Below, one piece after another: positions 1 through 8,187 of a DNA stretch of 17,798 nt. The DNA is from Elusimicrobiota bacterium (GTDB lineage: Bacteria; Elusimicrobiota; Elusimicrobia; UBA1565; UBA9628). The translations under genes were made by a program, and so were the position numbers. The notes below the pieces were generated by a model. The model was not told the DNA's origin, did not search any database, and was given only the letters and a program-made list of their open reading frames with translations. The stretch covers positions 1 to 17,798 of the forward strand of contig JACQBB010000245.1 in assembly GCA_016194625.1 (NCBI GenBank). The letters are read 5' to 3'. The number at the start of each line of letters is the position of its first letter. The stretch's first letter is position 1.

Positions 1-795
1 GACGTCATCTACACCTACTACCCGGAGTACAAGCGCCAGGGCGTGGACGAAGGCATCAACCCCAAGAGCATCATGGTCGTCACGAACCCGATCGTGGACG
101 TCCTCCAGAAGCACTACTTCGACAAGAAGGACTTCTACGACCGGATGGCGACGCCTGAGTTCTTCTCCTCCCGCGGGATCGAGGAGGGGAATTATTACGC
201 GATGACCTGCCATCGCCGCGAGAACGTCCACATCAAGGAGTCCTTCAAGGCCATCCTGGACCTGGTCGCCCAGGCGCCGCGCAAGGTCTACTTCCCGGCC
301 TCCTACCGCACGCAGAAGGTCCTCAAGGAGTACGGCTTCAAGCTGCCGAAGAACGTGATCATGGTCGACCCCGTCGGCTACCAGGAATTCCTGGTCCTGA
401 TGACGCGCTCGGCCGGCGTGGTCACGGACTCCGGCACCGTGGTCGAGGAGACCTGCGTGCTGGGCGTGCCGTCCCTGCAGATGCGCAAGTCCTCCGAGCG
501 CCCGCAGACCTACGACGTGGGCTCCAGCGTGAAGTTCGACCCGGCCCAGCCCGCGAAGTACCCGGCCAAGACCGTGTTCGCCAAGCTGGAGGCCCTGCGC
601 GGCCGCAAGTGGAAGCACGGCTTGGGCGACGGCGAGTCCTCCCAGCGCATCTACGAGGACGTGGTCAACCGCCTGCTGACCGGCACGGTGTACATGCACC
701 GGCCGCAGGACTACCACATCGAGACGAAGCGCTCGTACCGCGAAGACGGGATCCGTCTTCAGGCGGCGCGAGGTTCCCGCCTGTCTCTTCGATGA
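1..795 (+). CDS. wecB: UDP-N-acetylglucosamine 2-epimerase, non-hydrolysing (3' part)
   Basis: Open from the first base of the window, so the start lies to the left; 264 C-terminal residues are present of the usual 360-390. This cytoplasmic family interconverts UDP-GlcNAc and UDP-ManNAc, or related 2-acetamido sugars, for surface polysaccharide. Visible family blocks are CHRRENV (substrate-binding HRREN), then VVTDSGTVVEE (the family's SDSGG..EE loop) and LGVPSLQMRKSSERPQ (the ERPE-like motif). The DSGT-VVEE variant resembles the FnlC/CapG subgroup, which epimerises a 2-acetamido-2,6-dideoxy sugar nucleotide in L-FucNAc synthesis, so the exact substrate is uncertain. The stop overlaps the next start (ATGA). 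Very GC-rich codon use contrasts with the gene that follows. Alternative: plain WecB. Confidence 0.88.
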   Translation, partial: DVIYTYYPEYKRQGVDEGINPKSIMVVTNPIVDVLQKHYFDKKDFYDRMATPEFFSSRGIEEGNYYAMTCHRRENVHIKESFKAILDLVAQAPRKVYFPASYRTQKVLKEYGFKLPKNVIMVDPVGYQEFLVLMTRSAGVVTDSGTVVEETCVLGVPSLQMRKSSERPQTYDVGSSVKFDPAQPAKYPAKTVFAKLEALRGRKWKHGLGDGESSQRIYEDVVNRLLTGTVYMHRPQDYHIETKRSYREDGIRLQAARGSRLSLR

Positions 796-1718
796 GCGAA
801 GCCGGCATTTCTACCGAGGCCCTGAGGCCTTGCAACCTCTGCGGAAGTTCGGAGGTTCGGCCTTACATTTGGCTCAGAGGGCCACGATTATCGGCGTTGC
901 GGTGTCATCGTTGTAGCCTCGTATACATCGGCAATAATCCAATCCAGGATGCCGAGCTGCCGAAGCTGTACACGATGGAGGCCTATAAAGGCGAACGGCA
1001 CACGCAATCGAAGGATTGGTACAAGGCGTATTACACGAATTGTTTGGTCGGGTACGACCAATCCTCTGAGGTGATCCTTCAGTTCGAGAACGCGATCTCC
1101 CTCATCAGCGCTCTTGCTCCCGGCACGAAGCTGCTCGATGTGGGTTGCGCTACGGGAGTATTCTTGGACGTCGCGCGCCGTCGGGGATTCCAAGTCACGG
1201 GGACCGACGTGAGCCCCGACATGGTCGAATATGCGCGGCGGGAATTCGCGATAGATGCCCGGCTCGGCTATCTCGAAACGCAAGGGTTTGGAGACGGCGA
1301 GTTCGATGCCGTTACTCTGTTGGACGTCATCGAACACATCCCGACTTACGAAACGGTGATGACCGAGCTTGCTCGCATCATCAAGCCAGGCGGAGTCTTG
1401 TTGCTGCGCACTCCGACAGAAGATGGGCTGATGCGGCGGTTGGCAAAACTCCTTTTTGAAGCTTCTGGCCGGCGGTTCGAGATGCCGATGCTTTGGTTCT
1501 ATTCCTTCGAGCATGTGAATTCGTTCGATCAGGGCACTCTGAGCAAGTTGGTGGAGAAATACGGGTTCCGCGTCGAGCATTGCCATGATGAAAGCGAGAC
1601 TCCCGAGCGACTCTCCATCCCTGGATATGTGAAGGCCGCTTTGCGGATCTTCGAAGCATTCGCGAGGTTTTTCGGGCTCCGACATAAAATCGTGCTCATC
1701 GCGAGAAAACCTGTATGA
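792..1718 (+). CDS. Zinc-ribbon class I SAM-dependent methyltransferase
   Basis: A 308-residue protein. An N-terminal zinc ribbon has Cys14, Cys17, Cys38 and Cys41 (CNLC...CHRC), followed by a Rossmann methyltransferase domain. Motif I is LLDVGCATG at residues 114-122, followed by an acidic strand end (GTDVSPDMVEYAR), DAVTLLDVIEH and the post-II block IKPGGVLLLRTP. This layout is common in polysaccharide and deoxysugar clusters, where members methylate sugars or glycan ends; the acceptor here is not known. The start was chosen at 792 because its ATGA overlaps the epimerase stop. The reading frame is open further upstream, but that stretch lies over the epimerase. Codon use is visibly less GC-rich than in the epimerase. 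It could be a C-methyltransferase or an O-methyltransferase. Confidence 0.85.
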   Translation: MSEAGISTEALRPCNLCGSSEVRPYIWLRGPRLSALRCHRCSLVYIGNNPIQDAELPKLYTMEAYKGERHTQSKDWYKAYYTNCLVGYDQSSEVILQFENAISLISALAPGTKLLDVGCATGVFLDVARRRGFQVTGTDVSPDMVEYARREFAIDARLGYLETQGFGDGEFDAVTLLDVIEHIPTYETVMTELARIIKPGGVLLLRTPTEDGLMRRLAKLLFEASGRRFEMPMLWFYSFEHVNSFDQGTLSKLVEKYGFRVEHCHDESETPERLSIPGYVKAALRIFEAFARFFGLRHKIVLIARKPV

Positions 1719-2605
1719 AGCCGTCGCCTTCCCTTGAGGAGTGCCGCATCTGTGGGGGCGATACCCGCCCGTCCGTACATCGTGGCCGCTGGGAGTATTG
1801 GCGTTGTCTCTCATGTTCGTCAGCCGCCATGCATCCCCTGCCGACCGCCGATGAGATCGAGTCCCATTACGCGAAGAAATTCGAATCGGGCAATTACGAG
1901 ATTTTGCGGAGATTCGCGGATTCATATAGGGACGTCTACCGCGAGTTCCTGGCTTGGATTATCGCGTCGTTCGGCGGGAGTCCCGCCGCGATTCAAGGGA
2001 GGAAGCTCCTTGAGGTCGGCTGTTTTACCGGCGAATTCCTGCGCTTGGCGAAAGGTGCAGGTTTCGAGGTGCGAGGATTCGAGTTGCAGGATCATGCGGT
2101 CCGGATCGCCGAAGAAACGCTCCCGGGTGTAGTCACGAAGACGGATGTGGATGACGACAACATCGCTGGCCATTCTTATGATGTCGTTTGCCTGTTCGGC
2201 GTCGTCGAGCATGTCACCGATCCTCGTCGGCTGATCAAACGCAGCGTCGAGCTTCTAAGCCCAGGCGGGAGGATCTTCATCCAGACCCCTGACCGGAACT
2301 CGTGGCCAGCTCGGATCATGGGGGCGCATTGGCCTCCATACGCTCCCGTCGAACACATTCATCTGATGACTGGGGCTGCCCTTGAGGCGATCTTGTCGGA
2401 ATGCGGATGCGAGGTCATGAGCATGCGTCCGCATTGGAAGCGGCTTCCTGTGGAATATGTGTTCGAGATGCTGAGACACTTTGGGCCTGAGTGGCGGGCG
2501 CTTATTGCGCCGTTTTTCGCAGTCTTGCCTCGGGCCCTCCGCAGCGTTTCTTTGCCGTTCTACATCGGCGAAGTTTTTATCGAGGCGCGGAAGCGGGCTG
2601 AGTGA
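1715..2605 (+). CDS. Zinc-ribbon class I SAM-dependent methyltransferase (second copy)
   Basis: A 296-residue protein with the same architecture as its upstream neighbour. The zinc ribbon has Cys10, Cys13, Cys31 and Cys34 (CRIC...CLSC), and SAM motif I is LLEVGCFTG at residues 98-106. It is followed by DVVCLFGVVEHVTDPRRL and a SPGGRIFIQTP block. A hydrophobic C-terminal stretch (LIAPFFAVLPRALRSVSLPF) may touch the membrane. The likely role is methylation of a polysaccharide sugar or a lipid-linked intermediate; the substrate is not visible. The start overlaps the previous stop as ATGA, so the two are probably translationally coupled. The two methyltransferases may be diverged duplicates, but outside the motifs they are not closely similar. 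Composition matches the lower-GC block. Confidence 0.85.
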   Translation: MKPSPSLEECRICGGDTRPSVHRGRWEYWRCLSCSSAAMHPLPTADEIESHYAKKFESGNYEILRRFADSYRDVYREFLAWIIASFGGSPAAIQGRKLLEVGCFTGEFLRLAKGAGFEVRGFELQDHAVRIAEETLPGVVTKTDVDDDNIAGHSYDVVCLFGVVEHVTDPRRLIKRSVELLSPGGRIFIQTPDRNSWPARIMGAHWPPYAPVEHIHLMTGAALEAILSECGCEVMSMRPHWKRLPVEYVFEMLRHFGPEWRALIAPFFAVLPRALRSVSLPFYIGEVFIEARKRAE

Positions 2606-4194
2606 TGGTGCATCCGCTTTCTCTGGCCGTAGTCTATTCGACCGGCATATTCTCCACCGGGGCCATCGTCGTCGGCGCTCTTCTGTTCTCTCGTGTGCCG
2701 GCTTTCCTGAAATCCGCCGAGTCGTTCGCGACGCGGATCGCGGCTTTGACGGCCGCCGTATACTGCTTATGGGCGCTGTTGATGTTGCAGGGGAAGTCGT
2801 CGGCGCTGAATTTCTATGCTGACCGCGCGACGGTGCTTGAATTGCTTTGGCGCTCGACGCATGGTCTTGGATTGACCAGCCCGATGTCCGCGGCCTTCTT
2901 TACGGGGGACCATTGGTTCGCCGCTCATTTTACTCCGCTCGTTTATCTCATCTACTGGGTCCCTTTCGCTGTCTTCCCGACGCAAACGACCTTGAACGTC
3001 CTCCAGGTTGCCATCGTCGCTTCGGGGGCGATCCCGATATGGGTTTCTGCGCGGAGGAGATTAGGGGGCGCGACCGCTGCGCTGGTCGTCATTGCATATT
3101 TTTTATACCCCACTGTAGGCTACATCGGTATTTACGGTCCTTCGTTCTTGGAGCCGTCGATCCTTTTGATCGGATGCGCATTGCTCTTCATGAGCGAGGA
3201 TCGTCCTCTGCCTTTCTTCGTGGCAGCGATCATCGCGCTATCCGTTCGCGAGGAAGTCGGGTTAGTCGTCGCGGCGATTGGCGCCTTCGCCATCATAAGG
3301 GGGCGGCGACGTCAGGGCCTTGCGACAATGGCGCTTGGAGCGATTTACACTGGCGTGGCGCTTAAATGGGTCATTCCTCATTTCCGTTCGTCGACAGGCC
3401 TGGTATATCTGGCGAATTATGCAAGTTGGGGCGCGACGCCACGGGAGATTTTGGTGAATGCCGCCTTTCATCCGGTGGCGACCATCGCCAAGATGGCCAC
3501 GCTCCCCCGTTTTGGGAATGCCGTTATGTACCTGTTGCCTCTAGGATTCCTCCCACTGCTGAGCCCCGCATTCCTTGTCTGCGCCCTACCGAACGTCGCG
3601 ACGACGTTCATGAGTGATTCCGTCACCAACTACAACTTCACGCTCTATTACCTTGCGCCGACGGTGCCCATTCTGTTTTTCGCGTCCATCGACGCCTTGG
3701 AGAGTGTGCGCAGCCGATTCAAGACAGGTGCAGCGCGCAGTGCGGCCGCCATGCTTGCCGGGTGCGCCTTGGGCGCCCAGATATTCTTCGGCCCGTCTCC
3801 GATATCCATTCAGTTCTGGTCCGAGGCATGGAAAGTGGGCGTGTTTCACACGACGAACTACCACCGCTCCCAATACGTTGCCGGCGCCGCCGCGGAGCGG
3901 GCCGCGCTTCTCGCCGCGAGGGTGCCGATGACGGCGCAGGTCTCCGCGGAGCAGCACCTACTCCCGCTGCTCTACGACCGGCGCAGGATGCTGGTCTTCC
4001 CGACCGTGGACGCGGAGACGGATTACGTCCTGATCGACCGGTCCAAGAAGGAGAAGGCCGGGTGGGCGGAGACATACGAGTCGTTCCGCGCGGATCCGGA
4101 GCGCTATTACGCGGCCATCGAGAAGGACCCGCGTTGGACGCTGGTCGCCGAGGACGGCGGCGCACGCCTTTTCCGCCGCGCGGAGCCGCGGTGA
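2605..4194 (+). CDS. DUF2079 family polytopic membrane protein
   Basis: A 529-residue integral membrane protein with about ten hydrophobic segments in the first three quarters and a soluble, charged C-terminal tail. The pattern HFTPLVYLIYWVPF, then LNVLQVAIVASGAIPIW, then LSVREEVGLVV fits DUF2079, a family of unknown biochemical function related in layout to GT-C glycosyltransferases. In this operon it may transfer a sugar from a lipid donor, or act in export or polymerisation; this is inference. The ATG at 2605 shares one base with the previous stop (TGATG); a GTG at 2602 is an alternative start. Around base 3880 the composition switches within the gene from moderate to very high GC, so the tail may have a different history from the membrane part. 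Confidence 0.72.
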   Translation: MVHPLSLAVVYSTGIFSTGAIVVGALLFSRVPAFLKSAESFATRIAALTAAVYCLWALLMLQGKSSALNFYADRATVLELLWRSTHGLGLTSPMSAAFFTGDHWFAAHFTPLVYLIYWVPFAVFPTQTTLNVLQVAIVASGAIPIWVSARRRLGGATAALVVIAYFLYPTVGYIGIYGPSFLEPSILLIGCALLFMSEDRPLPFFVAAIIALSVREEVGLVVAAIGAFAIIRGRRRQGLATMALGAIYTGVALKWVIPHFRSSTGLVYLANYASWGATPREILVNAAFHPVATIAKMATLPRFGNAVMYLLPLGFLPLLSPAFLVCALPNVATTFMSDSVTNYNFTLYYLAPTVPILFFASIDALESVRSRFKTGAARSAAAMLAGCALGAQIFFGPSPISIQFWSEAWKVGVFHTTNYHRSQYVAGAAAERAALLAARVPMTAQVSAEQHLLPLLYDRRRMLVFPTVDAETDYVLIDRSKKEKAGWAETYESFRADPERYYAAIEKDPRWTLVAEDGGARLFRRAEPR

Positions 4195-5168
4195 CGCCCG
4201 GGATCTCCGTGCTGATGGCGGCGCGCGACGCCGAAAAGACGGTCGGGCGCGCCTTGCGCAGCCTCGCTGCGCAGACCTTCGCGGAATGGGAGTGTGTCGT
4301 CGTGGACGACGGGTCGCGCGATGGCACCGCCGCGCTCGTCCGGGCCTTCGGCGACGGGCGCGTGCGCCTGGTCGCGCAGGAGCCGTCGGGATTGACCGTG
4401 GCGCTCAAGCGGGCCGTCGGGGAGGCCGTCGCCCCCGTGTTGGCGCGGTTGGACGCCGATGATGAGGCCGCCCCGCGGCGCTTGGAGCGCCAGGTCCGAG
4501 CGCTCACGGAAGGCCGGGACATCGCCGCCGTCGGCGCGGGGATCCGTCTCGTCTCTCCGGAAGGGCGGGCGCTCGGGGAGCGGCTCTATCCCGCCGGCCA
4601 CGAGGCGCTGGCCGCGGAGCTGGACGCTCTGCTCACCCCGATCCCGCACTCGACGTTGATGATGACGCGGGCCGCGTACGACGCGGCAGGGGGCTATCGT
4701 CCCGATTTCCCGAAGGCGCAGGATTACGACCTTCTGCGCCGCTTGGCGCGAGTGGGACGGCTGGCAAGCGTCCCGGAGCCTTTGGCGAGCGTCCGCCTGT
4801 CCGCCGGCTCGATGACCGAGCAGCGCGGGGACGGGGAGCAATTCGAGTACTGCGTCATGGCGTTCGCCTGCGACCGCGTCCGCGCGCTCACGGGAGCCGA
4901 TCCGCTCGACGGCGGCGACCGCGACCGCTTCCGGGCCGATTTCAGCGGTTGGTACCGCGCGAGCCGGTATCCGGGCATGTTCCGCTCCCGCCTGGAGCGG
5001 CGCGCGGCGCGCGTCGGCTGGGGGAGCGGCCGGCCGGCGGCGGCGGTGGCGGCCCTCGGGCGGGCGACCCTCCTCGACCCGGCCTGGGCCGTGCGCCGGG
5101 CCATCGGCGGAGACCTCGCGGCCGAGGTCCGCGCCTGGGCGGCGGCGTGGGCCCGGAGGACGCGCTGA
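4191..5168 (+). CDS. Family 2 glycosyltransferase
   Basis: A 325-residue GT-A fold enzyme, cytoplasmic or membrane-associated, expected to add one sugar from a nucleotide-sugar donor to the lipid-linked repeat unit. GT2 landmarks are ISVLMAARD at the N-terminus, the nucleotide-binding VVVDDGSRDG at residues 36-45 and the metal-binding DADD at 88-91. Further along are an HSTLMMTRAAYDAAGGYRPDF acceptor-side segment and QDYDLLRRL in place of the usual ED..L.R catalytic block. The GTG at 4191 forms a GTGA overlap with the previous stop; the frame continues upstream, but only over the previous gene. No membrane segment is obvious. It begins the very GC-rich block. Donor and acceptor are unknown. 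Confidence 0.88.
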   Translation: MTPGISVLMAARDAEKTVGRALRSLAAQTFAEWECVVVDDGSRDGTAALVRAFGDGRVRLVAQEPSGLTVALKRAVGEAVAPVLARLDADDEAAPRRLERQVRALTEGRDIAAVGAGIRLVSPEGRALGERLYPAGHEALAAELDALLTPIPHSTLMMTRAAYDAAGGYRPDFPKAQDYDLLRRLARVGRLASVPEPLASVRLSAGSMTEQRGDGEQFEYCVMAFACDRVRALTGADPLDGGDRDRFRADFSGWYRASRYPGMFRSRLERRAARVGWGSGRPAAAVAALGRATLLDPAWAVRRAIGGDLAAEVRAWAAAWARRTR

Positions 5169-7075
5169 TGTGCGGCATCGCGGGTTTCCTGGGGCCGCGC
5201 CGGGACGATGAGGCCGGGATCTGCGCGACGCTGGCGCGGTCATTGGCGCACCGCGGACCCGACGGCGAGGGGACGGCGGGCTTGGACGCGGGCGCCGGAC
5301 GCCGGCTGGCGCTGGTCCACCGCCGCCTGGCGATCCTGGACCTGAGCGAGAACGGCCGCCAGCCGATGCGCGACGAGGCGACGGGCAACACGGTCGTCTT
5401 CAACGGCGAGATCTACAACTTCCGCGAGCTGCGCGCCGAGCTGGAGGCGGCGGGCGACGCGTTCCGCTCCCGCAGCGACACCGAGGTCCTCCTGCGCGGC
5501 TACGCGCGGTGGGGCGAGGGAGTGCTCGATCGCCTCCAGGGGATGTTCGCGTTCGCGCTGTGGGACGCCGGCCGCCGGCGCCTGCTCTTGGCCGTGGACC
5601 CGCTGGGCGTAAAGCCGCTGTACTGGCGGCGTGCCCCGGACGGGAGCGTGGCGTTCGCGTCCGAGGTCCGAGCCTTATTGGAGGCGGGTCTCGCGGAACG
5701 GCGGGCGGACCCCGAGGCTTTGCAGGGCTATCTCGCCTACGGCGCCGTCCAGGGGCCCGTGACGGCCGTCCGCGGGGTCCGGTCCCTGCAGGCCGGGACG
5801 CTCCTGTGGGTGGACGCCGACGGACGGGCGGGCGAGCCGCGCGCCTATTGGCGGCCGCGGTTCGCGCGCGACGGCGAGGCCCGCCCCGGCCGCAAAGAGG
5901 CGGTCGAGCGCCTGCGCGCGCTCCTGGACGCCGCGGCGCGGGACCACCTGGTGTCGGACGTCCCGGTCGCCTTGTTCCTGAGCGGCGGCGTGGACTCCAG
6001 CGCCCTGGCGGCGTTCGCCGCGCGGCATCAGCCCGGGCTCAAGACCTTCTCGGTGGGCTTCGCGGAGTCGGAGTGGTCGGAGGCCGGGCACGCGCGCCTG
6101 GTCGCCTCCCGGCTCGGGCTGGAGCATCGCGAGCTGGTGCTCTCGGACGCGGACCTGCTGGGCGGCCTGCCCGCCGCGCTGGACGCGCTCGACCAGCCGA
6201 CGCTGGATGGCACTAACGTGTTCGTCATCTCCCAGGCCGTGCGCGACGCGGGCGTGAAGGTGGCCCTGTCTGGCCAGGGCGGCGACGAGGTGTTCGGGGG
6301 CTACTCGACCTTCCGGGACGTGCCGCGCGCGCTGAAGTGGGGGCGTCCTCTCGCGCTGGCGCCGGCCGCCGGCCGCGCCGCCGCGGCCGCGTGGTCCGCG
6401 GCGCGCCGCCCGTCGCGCCCCATCCCGGACAAGATCGGACAGTTCCTCGCGGGCGGGGGAGGAGCGCTGGAGGTCTGCATGCTCCTGCGCCAGGTCTTCG
6501 CGCCCGAGACGCGCCGCGCCCTGTTCCCGGCGGGGGACGGCACGGCGCTGGCCTTGCCGGCGCCGCTGGAGGAGGACTTGCGCTCTGTCGCGGCCGGGGC
6601 CGGGACGGTGGACGCGGTGTCCTGGTTCGAGCTCAGGGGCTACCTGGGCCAGATGCTCCTGCGCGACGGCGACGTGATGAGCATGGCGCATTCCTTGGAG
6701 GTCCGCGTCCCGTTCCTGGACCGGCGCGTGGTGGAGTTCGTCGCGTCGCTCCCCGGGGAGATGAAGATGGATCCGCGCCGTCCCAAGCCCCTCCTGCTGG
6801 ACGCCGCCGCAGGCGCGGTCCCGGACGAGGTCTGGTCGCGCCCGAAGCAGGGCTTCACCTTCCCGTGGGAGGAGTGGCTGCGCGGGCGGCTCAAGCCGCT
6901 CGGCGATGAGGCGATGAACGACGCGGCGACCTTCCGCGGCCTGGGCTTCGAGCCGCGTGAGGTCCGGCGGCTGTGGGACGCCTTCCAGGCGCGGCGGCCC
7001 GGGCTGTCCTGGTCGCGCGTCTGGGCGCTCATCGCCCTGCGCGAGTGGGCGATGCGGCGGAGGATGGCCCTGTGA
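5168..7075 (+). CDS. asnB: Glutamine-hydrolysing asparagine synthase-like amidotransferase
   Basis: A 635-residue enzyme of normal AsnB length. Met1 is followed by the catalytic Cys2 (MCGIAGFLG) of the class II glutaminase domain, with HRGPDGEG, HRRLAILDL and NGEIYNFRELR as expected. The synthetase domain carries the ATP pyrophosphatase loop SGGVDSS at residues 272-278, and later LSGQGGDEVFGGY and SLEVRVPFLD. Such proteins make asparagine from aspartate with glutamine as nitrogen donor. Copies inside polysaccharide clusters often instead appear to amidate uronic acids or other carboxylates, so that role is plausible here. The start shares one base with the preceding stop (TGATG). Both active sites look intact. 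Confidence 0.93.
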   Translation: MCGIAGFLGPRRDDEAGICATLARSLAHRGPDGEGTAGLDAGAGRRLALVHRRLAILDLSENGRQPMRDEATGNTVVFNGEIYNFRELRAELEAAGDAFRSRSDTEVLLRGYARWGEGVLDRLQGMFAFALWDAGRRRLLLAVDPLGVKPLYWRRAPDGSVAFASEVRALLEAGLAERRADPEALQGYLAYGAVQGPVTAVRGVRSLQAGTLLWVDADGRAGEPRAYWRPRFARDGEARPGRKEAVERLRALLDAAARDHLVSDVPVALFLSGGVDSSALAAFAARHQPGLKTFSVGFAESEWSEAGHARLVASRLGLEHRELVLSDADLLGGLPAALDALDQPTLDGTNVFVISQAVRDAGVKVALSGQGGDEVFGGYSTFRDVPRALKWGRPLALAPAAGRAAAAAWSAARRPSRPIPDKIGQFLAGGGGALEVCMLLRQVFAPETRRALFPAGDGTALALPAPLEEDLRSVAAGAGTVDAVSWFELRGYLGQMLLRDGDVMSMAHSLEVRVPFLDRRVVEFVASLPGEMKMDPRRPKPLLLDAAAGAVPDEVWSRPKQGFTFPWEEWLRGRLKPLGDEAMNDAATFRGLGFEPREVRRLWDAFQARRPGLSWSRVWALIALREWAMRRRMAL

Positions 7076-8187
7076 GCGCCCTGCGCGTCCTGATCCCGGC
7101 CCTCTCCGCCAAATCCTACGGCGGCGACTCGTACTTCCGCTCGATCCTGCCCGTGCTGAGCAGGCGGCGCGACGTCGAGGTCGTGGTCGTCGCGCCCGAC
7201 GAGCGTTTCGCCGCGTGCGTCCCCGCCGGCGGGGCGGTCGCGCTGAGGACCGTCCGGGTCCCGGGCCTGTTCCGCGGGCCGGCGCGCGTGGCGTGGGAGC
7301 AGTCGGCCCTGCCGCGTCTGGCGCGCGAGCATGGGGCGTCCGTCGTGTTCACGGCCAACAATTCCGGCCTGCTCGGCGGCGGAGTCCCGTGCGTCATCGC
7401 GGTACGCAACATGGAGCCGCTTACCCCGCCGTGGCCCGGCACGCCGGCGTGCCTGCGGGCCCGCCACGCCCTGCTGGCGCGCTTCACGGGCGCCTCCGCC
7501 CGCGCCGCGGCGCGCGTGGTGGCGGCGTCGGGGTTCGTGCGCGACGCCGTGCTGGGGCTGGGCGTCCCGGCCTCCCGCATCGACGTGGTCTATCACGGCG
7601 TGGACGACCTCCCGCGGCCGGAGCCGGGGGCCCCGCGCTCCGGCGGGTTCATGGCCGCGGCGGCGAAGTTCGTGCGCTACGCGAACCTGGAGACGATGCT
7701 CCGCGCCTTCGCCCGCGTGCGCGGGCGCGGCTACCGCGGCGTCCTGCGCATGGCCGGCGGCCCGCACGACGCCGGCTACGAGCGCGAGATCCGCGCGCTC
7801 ACCGCCGACCTGGGGCTGGGCGGCGCGGTCGAGTTCCTGGGCTACCGCCCGCGCGAGGAGGTCCGCGCGCTGATGCGGGACTGCGACGCCTTCCTGTTCC
7901 CGTCCATGCTGGAAGCCTGCCCATTCACCCTGCTCGAGGCGCTCAGCCAGGGCGCGGCCGTCGTGGCCACCACCGCCCCGCCGATGCCCGAGTTCGCCGG
8001 CGACGGCGCCGCGCTGGTTCCCCCGCGCGACCCGGAGGCGTTCGCCGAGGCCGCGTGGCGCGCGGCGACCGACGCCGCTTATGCCGCCGGCCTGCGGGAG
8101 CGCGCGGCGCGCCGCGCCGACGCCTTCACCTGGGACGCCGCCGTGAATGGTCTGGTCGCCTGTTGGAGGGCCGCGTGCGTCTCCTGA
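7072..8187 (+). CDS. Family 4 glycosyltransferase
   Basis: A 371-residue GT-B fold enzyme. The N-terminal half has the glycine-rich acceptor loop (SAKSYGGDSYFRSI) and the linker is reached at YHGVDDLPR. The C-terminal half has the donor-site hallmarks FLGYRPREEVRALMRDCDAF and FPSMLEACPFTLLEALSQGA, which carries the GT4 E-x7-E glutamate pair (EACPFTLLE). Known relatives transfer hexoses or related sugars with retention of configuration. The GTG at 7072 overlaps the asnB stop as GTGA; the frame open upstream of it is over asnB and is not used. The gene is extremely GC-rich. The sugar transferred cannot be told from sequence. Confidence 0.88.
   Translation: MSALRVLIPALSAKSYGGDSYFRSILPVLSRRRDVEVVVVAPDERFAACVPAGGAVALRTVRVPGLFRGPARVAWEQSALPRLAREHGASVVFTANNSGLLGGGVPCVIAVRNMEPLTPPWPGTPACLRARHALLARFTGASARAAARVVAASGFVRDAVLGLGVPASRIDVVYHGVDDLPRPEPGAPRSGGFMAAAAKFVRYANLETMLRAFARVRGRGYRGVLRMAGGPHDAGYEREIRALTADLGLGGAVEFLGYRPREEVRALMRDCDAFLFPSMLEACPFTLLEALSQGAAVVATTAPPMPEFAGDGAALVPPRDPEAFAEAAWRAATDAAYAAGLRERAARRADAFTWDAAVNGLVACWRAACVS

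Noticed and set aside
888..1925. Minus-strand open frame (345 codons) opposite the methyltransferases
   Set aside because: No recognisable motif, and it crosses the junction of two clearly real plus-strand genes.
4107..7767. Several long minus-strand frames (4107-5243, 5675-6691, 6640-7767)
   Set aside because: All lie opposite GT2, asnB and GT4 genes with intact motifs; their composition is that of reverse-complement codons in very GC-rich DNA.
6957..8174. Upstream extension of the WbuB-like glycosyltransferase frame to 6957
   Set aside because: The extension is an out-of-frame shadow of asnB and GT4; a GGAGG plus GTG at 8175 starts the protein exactly at its first strand.
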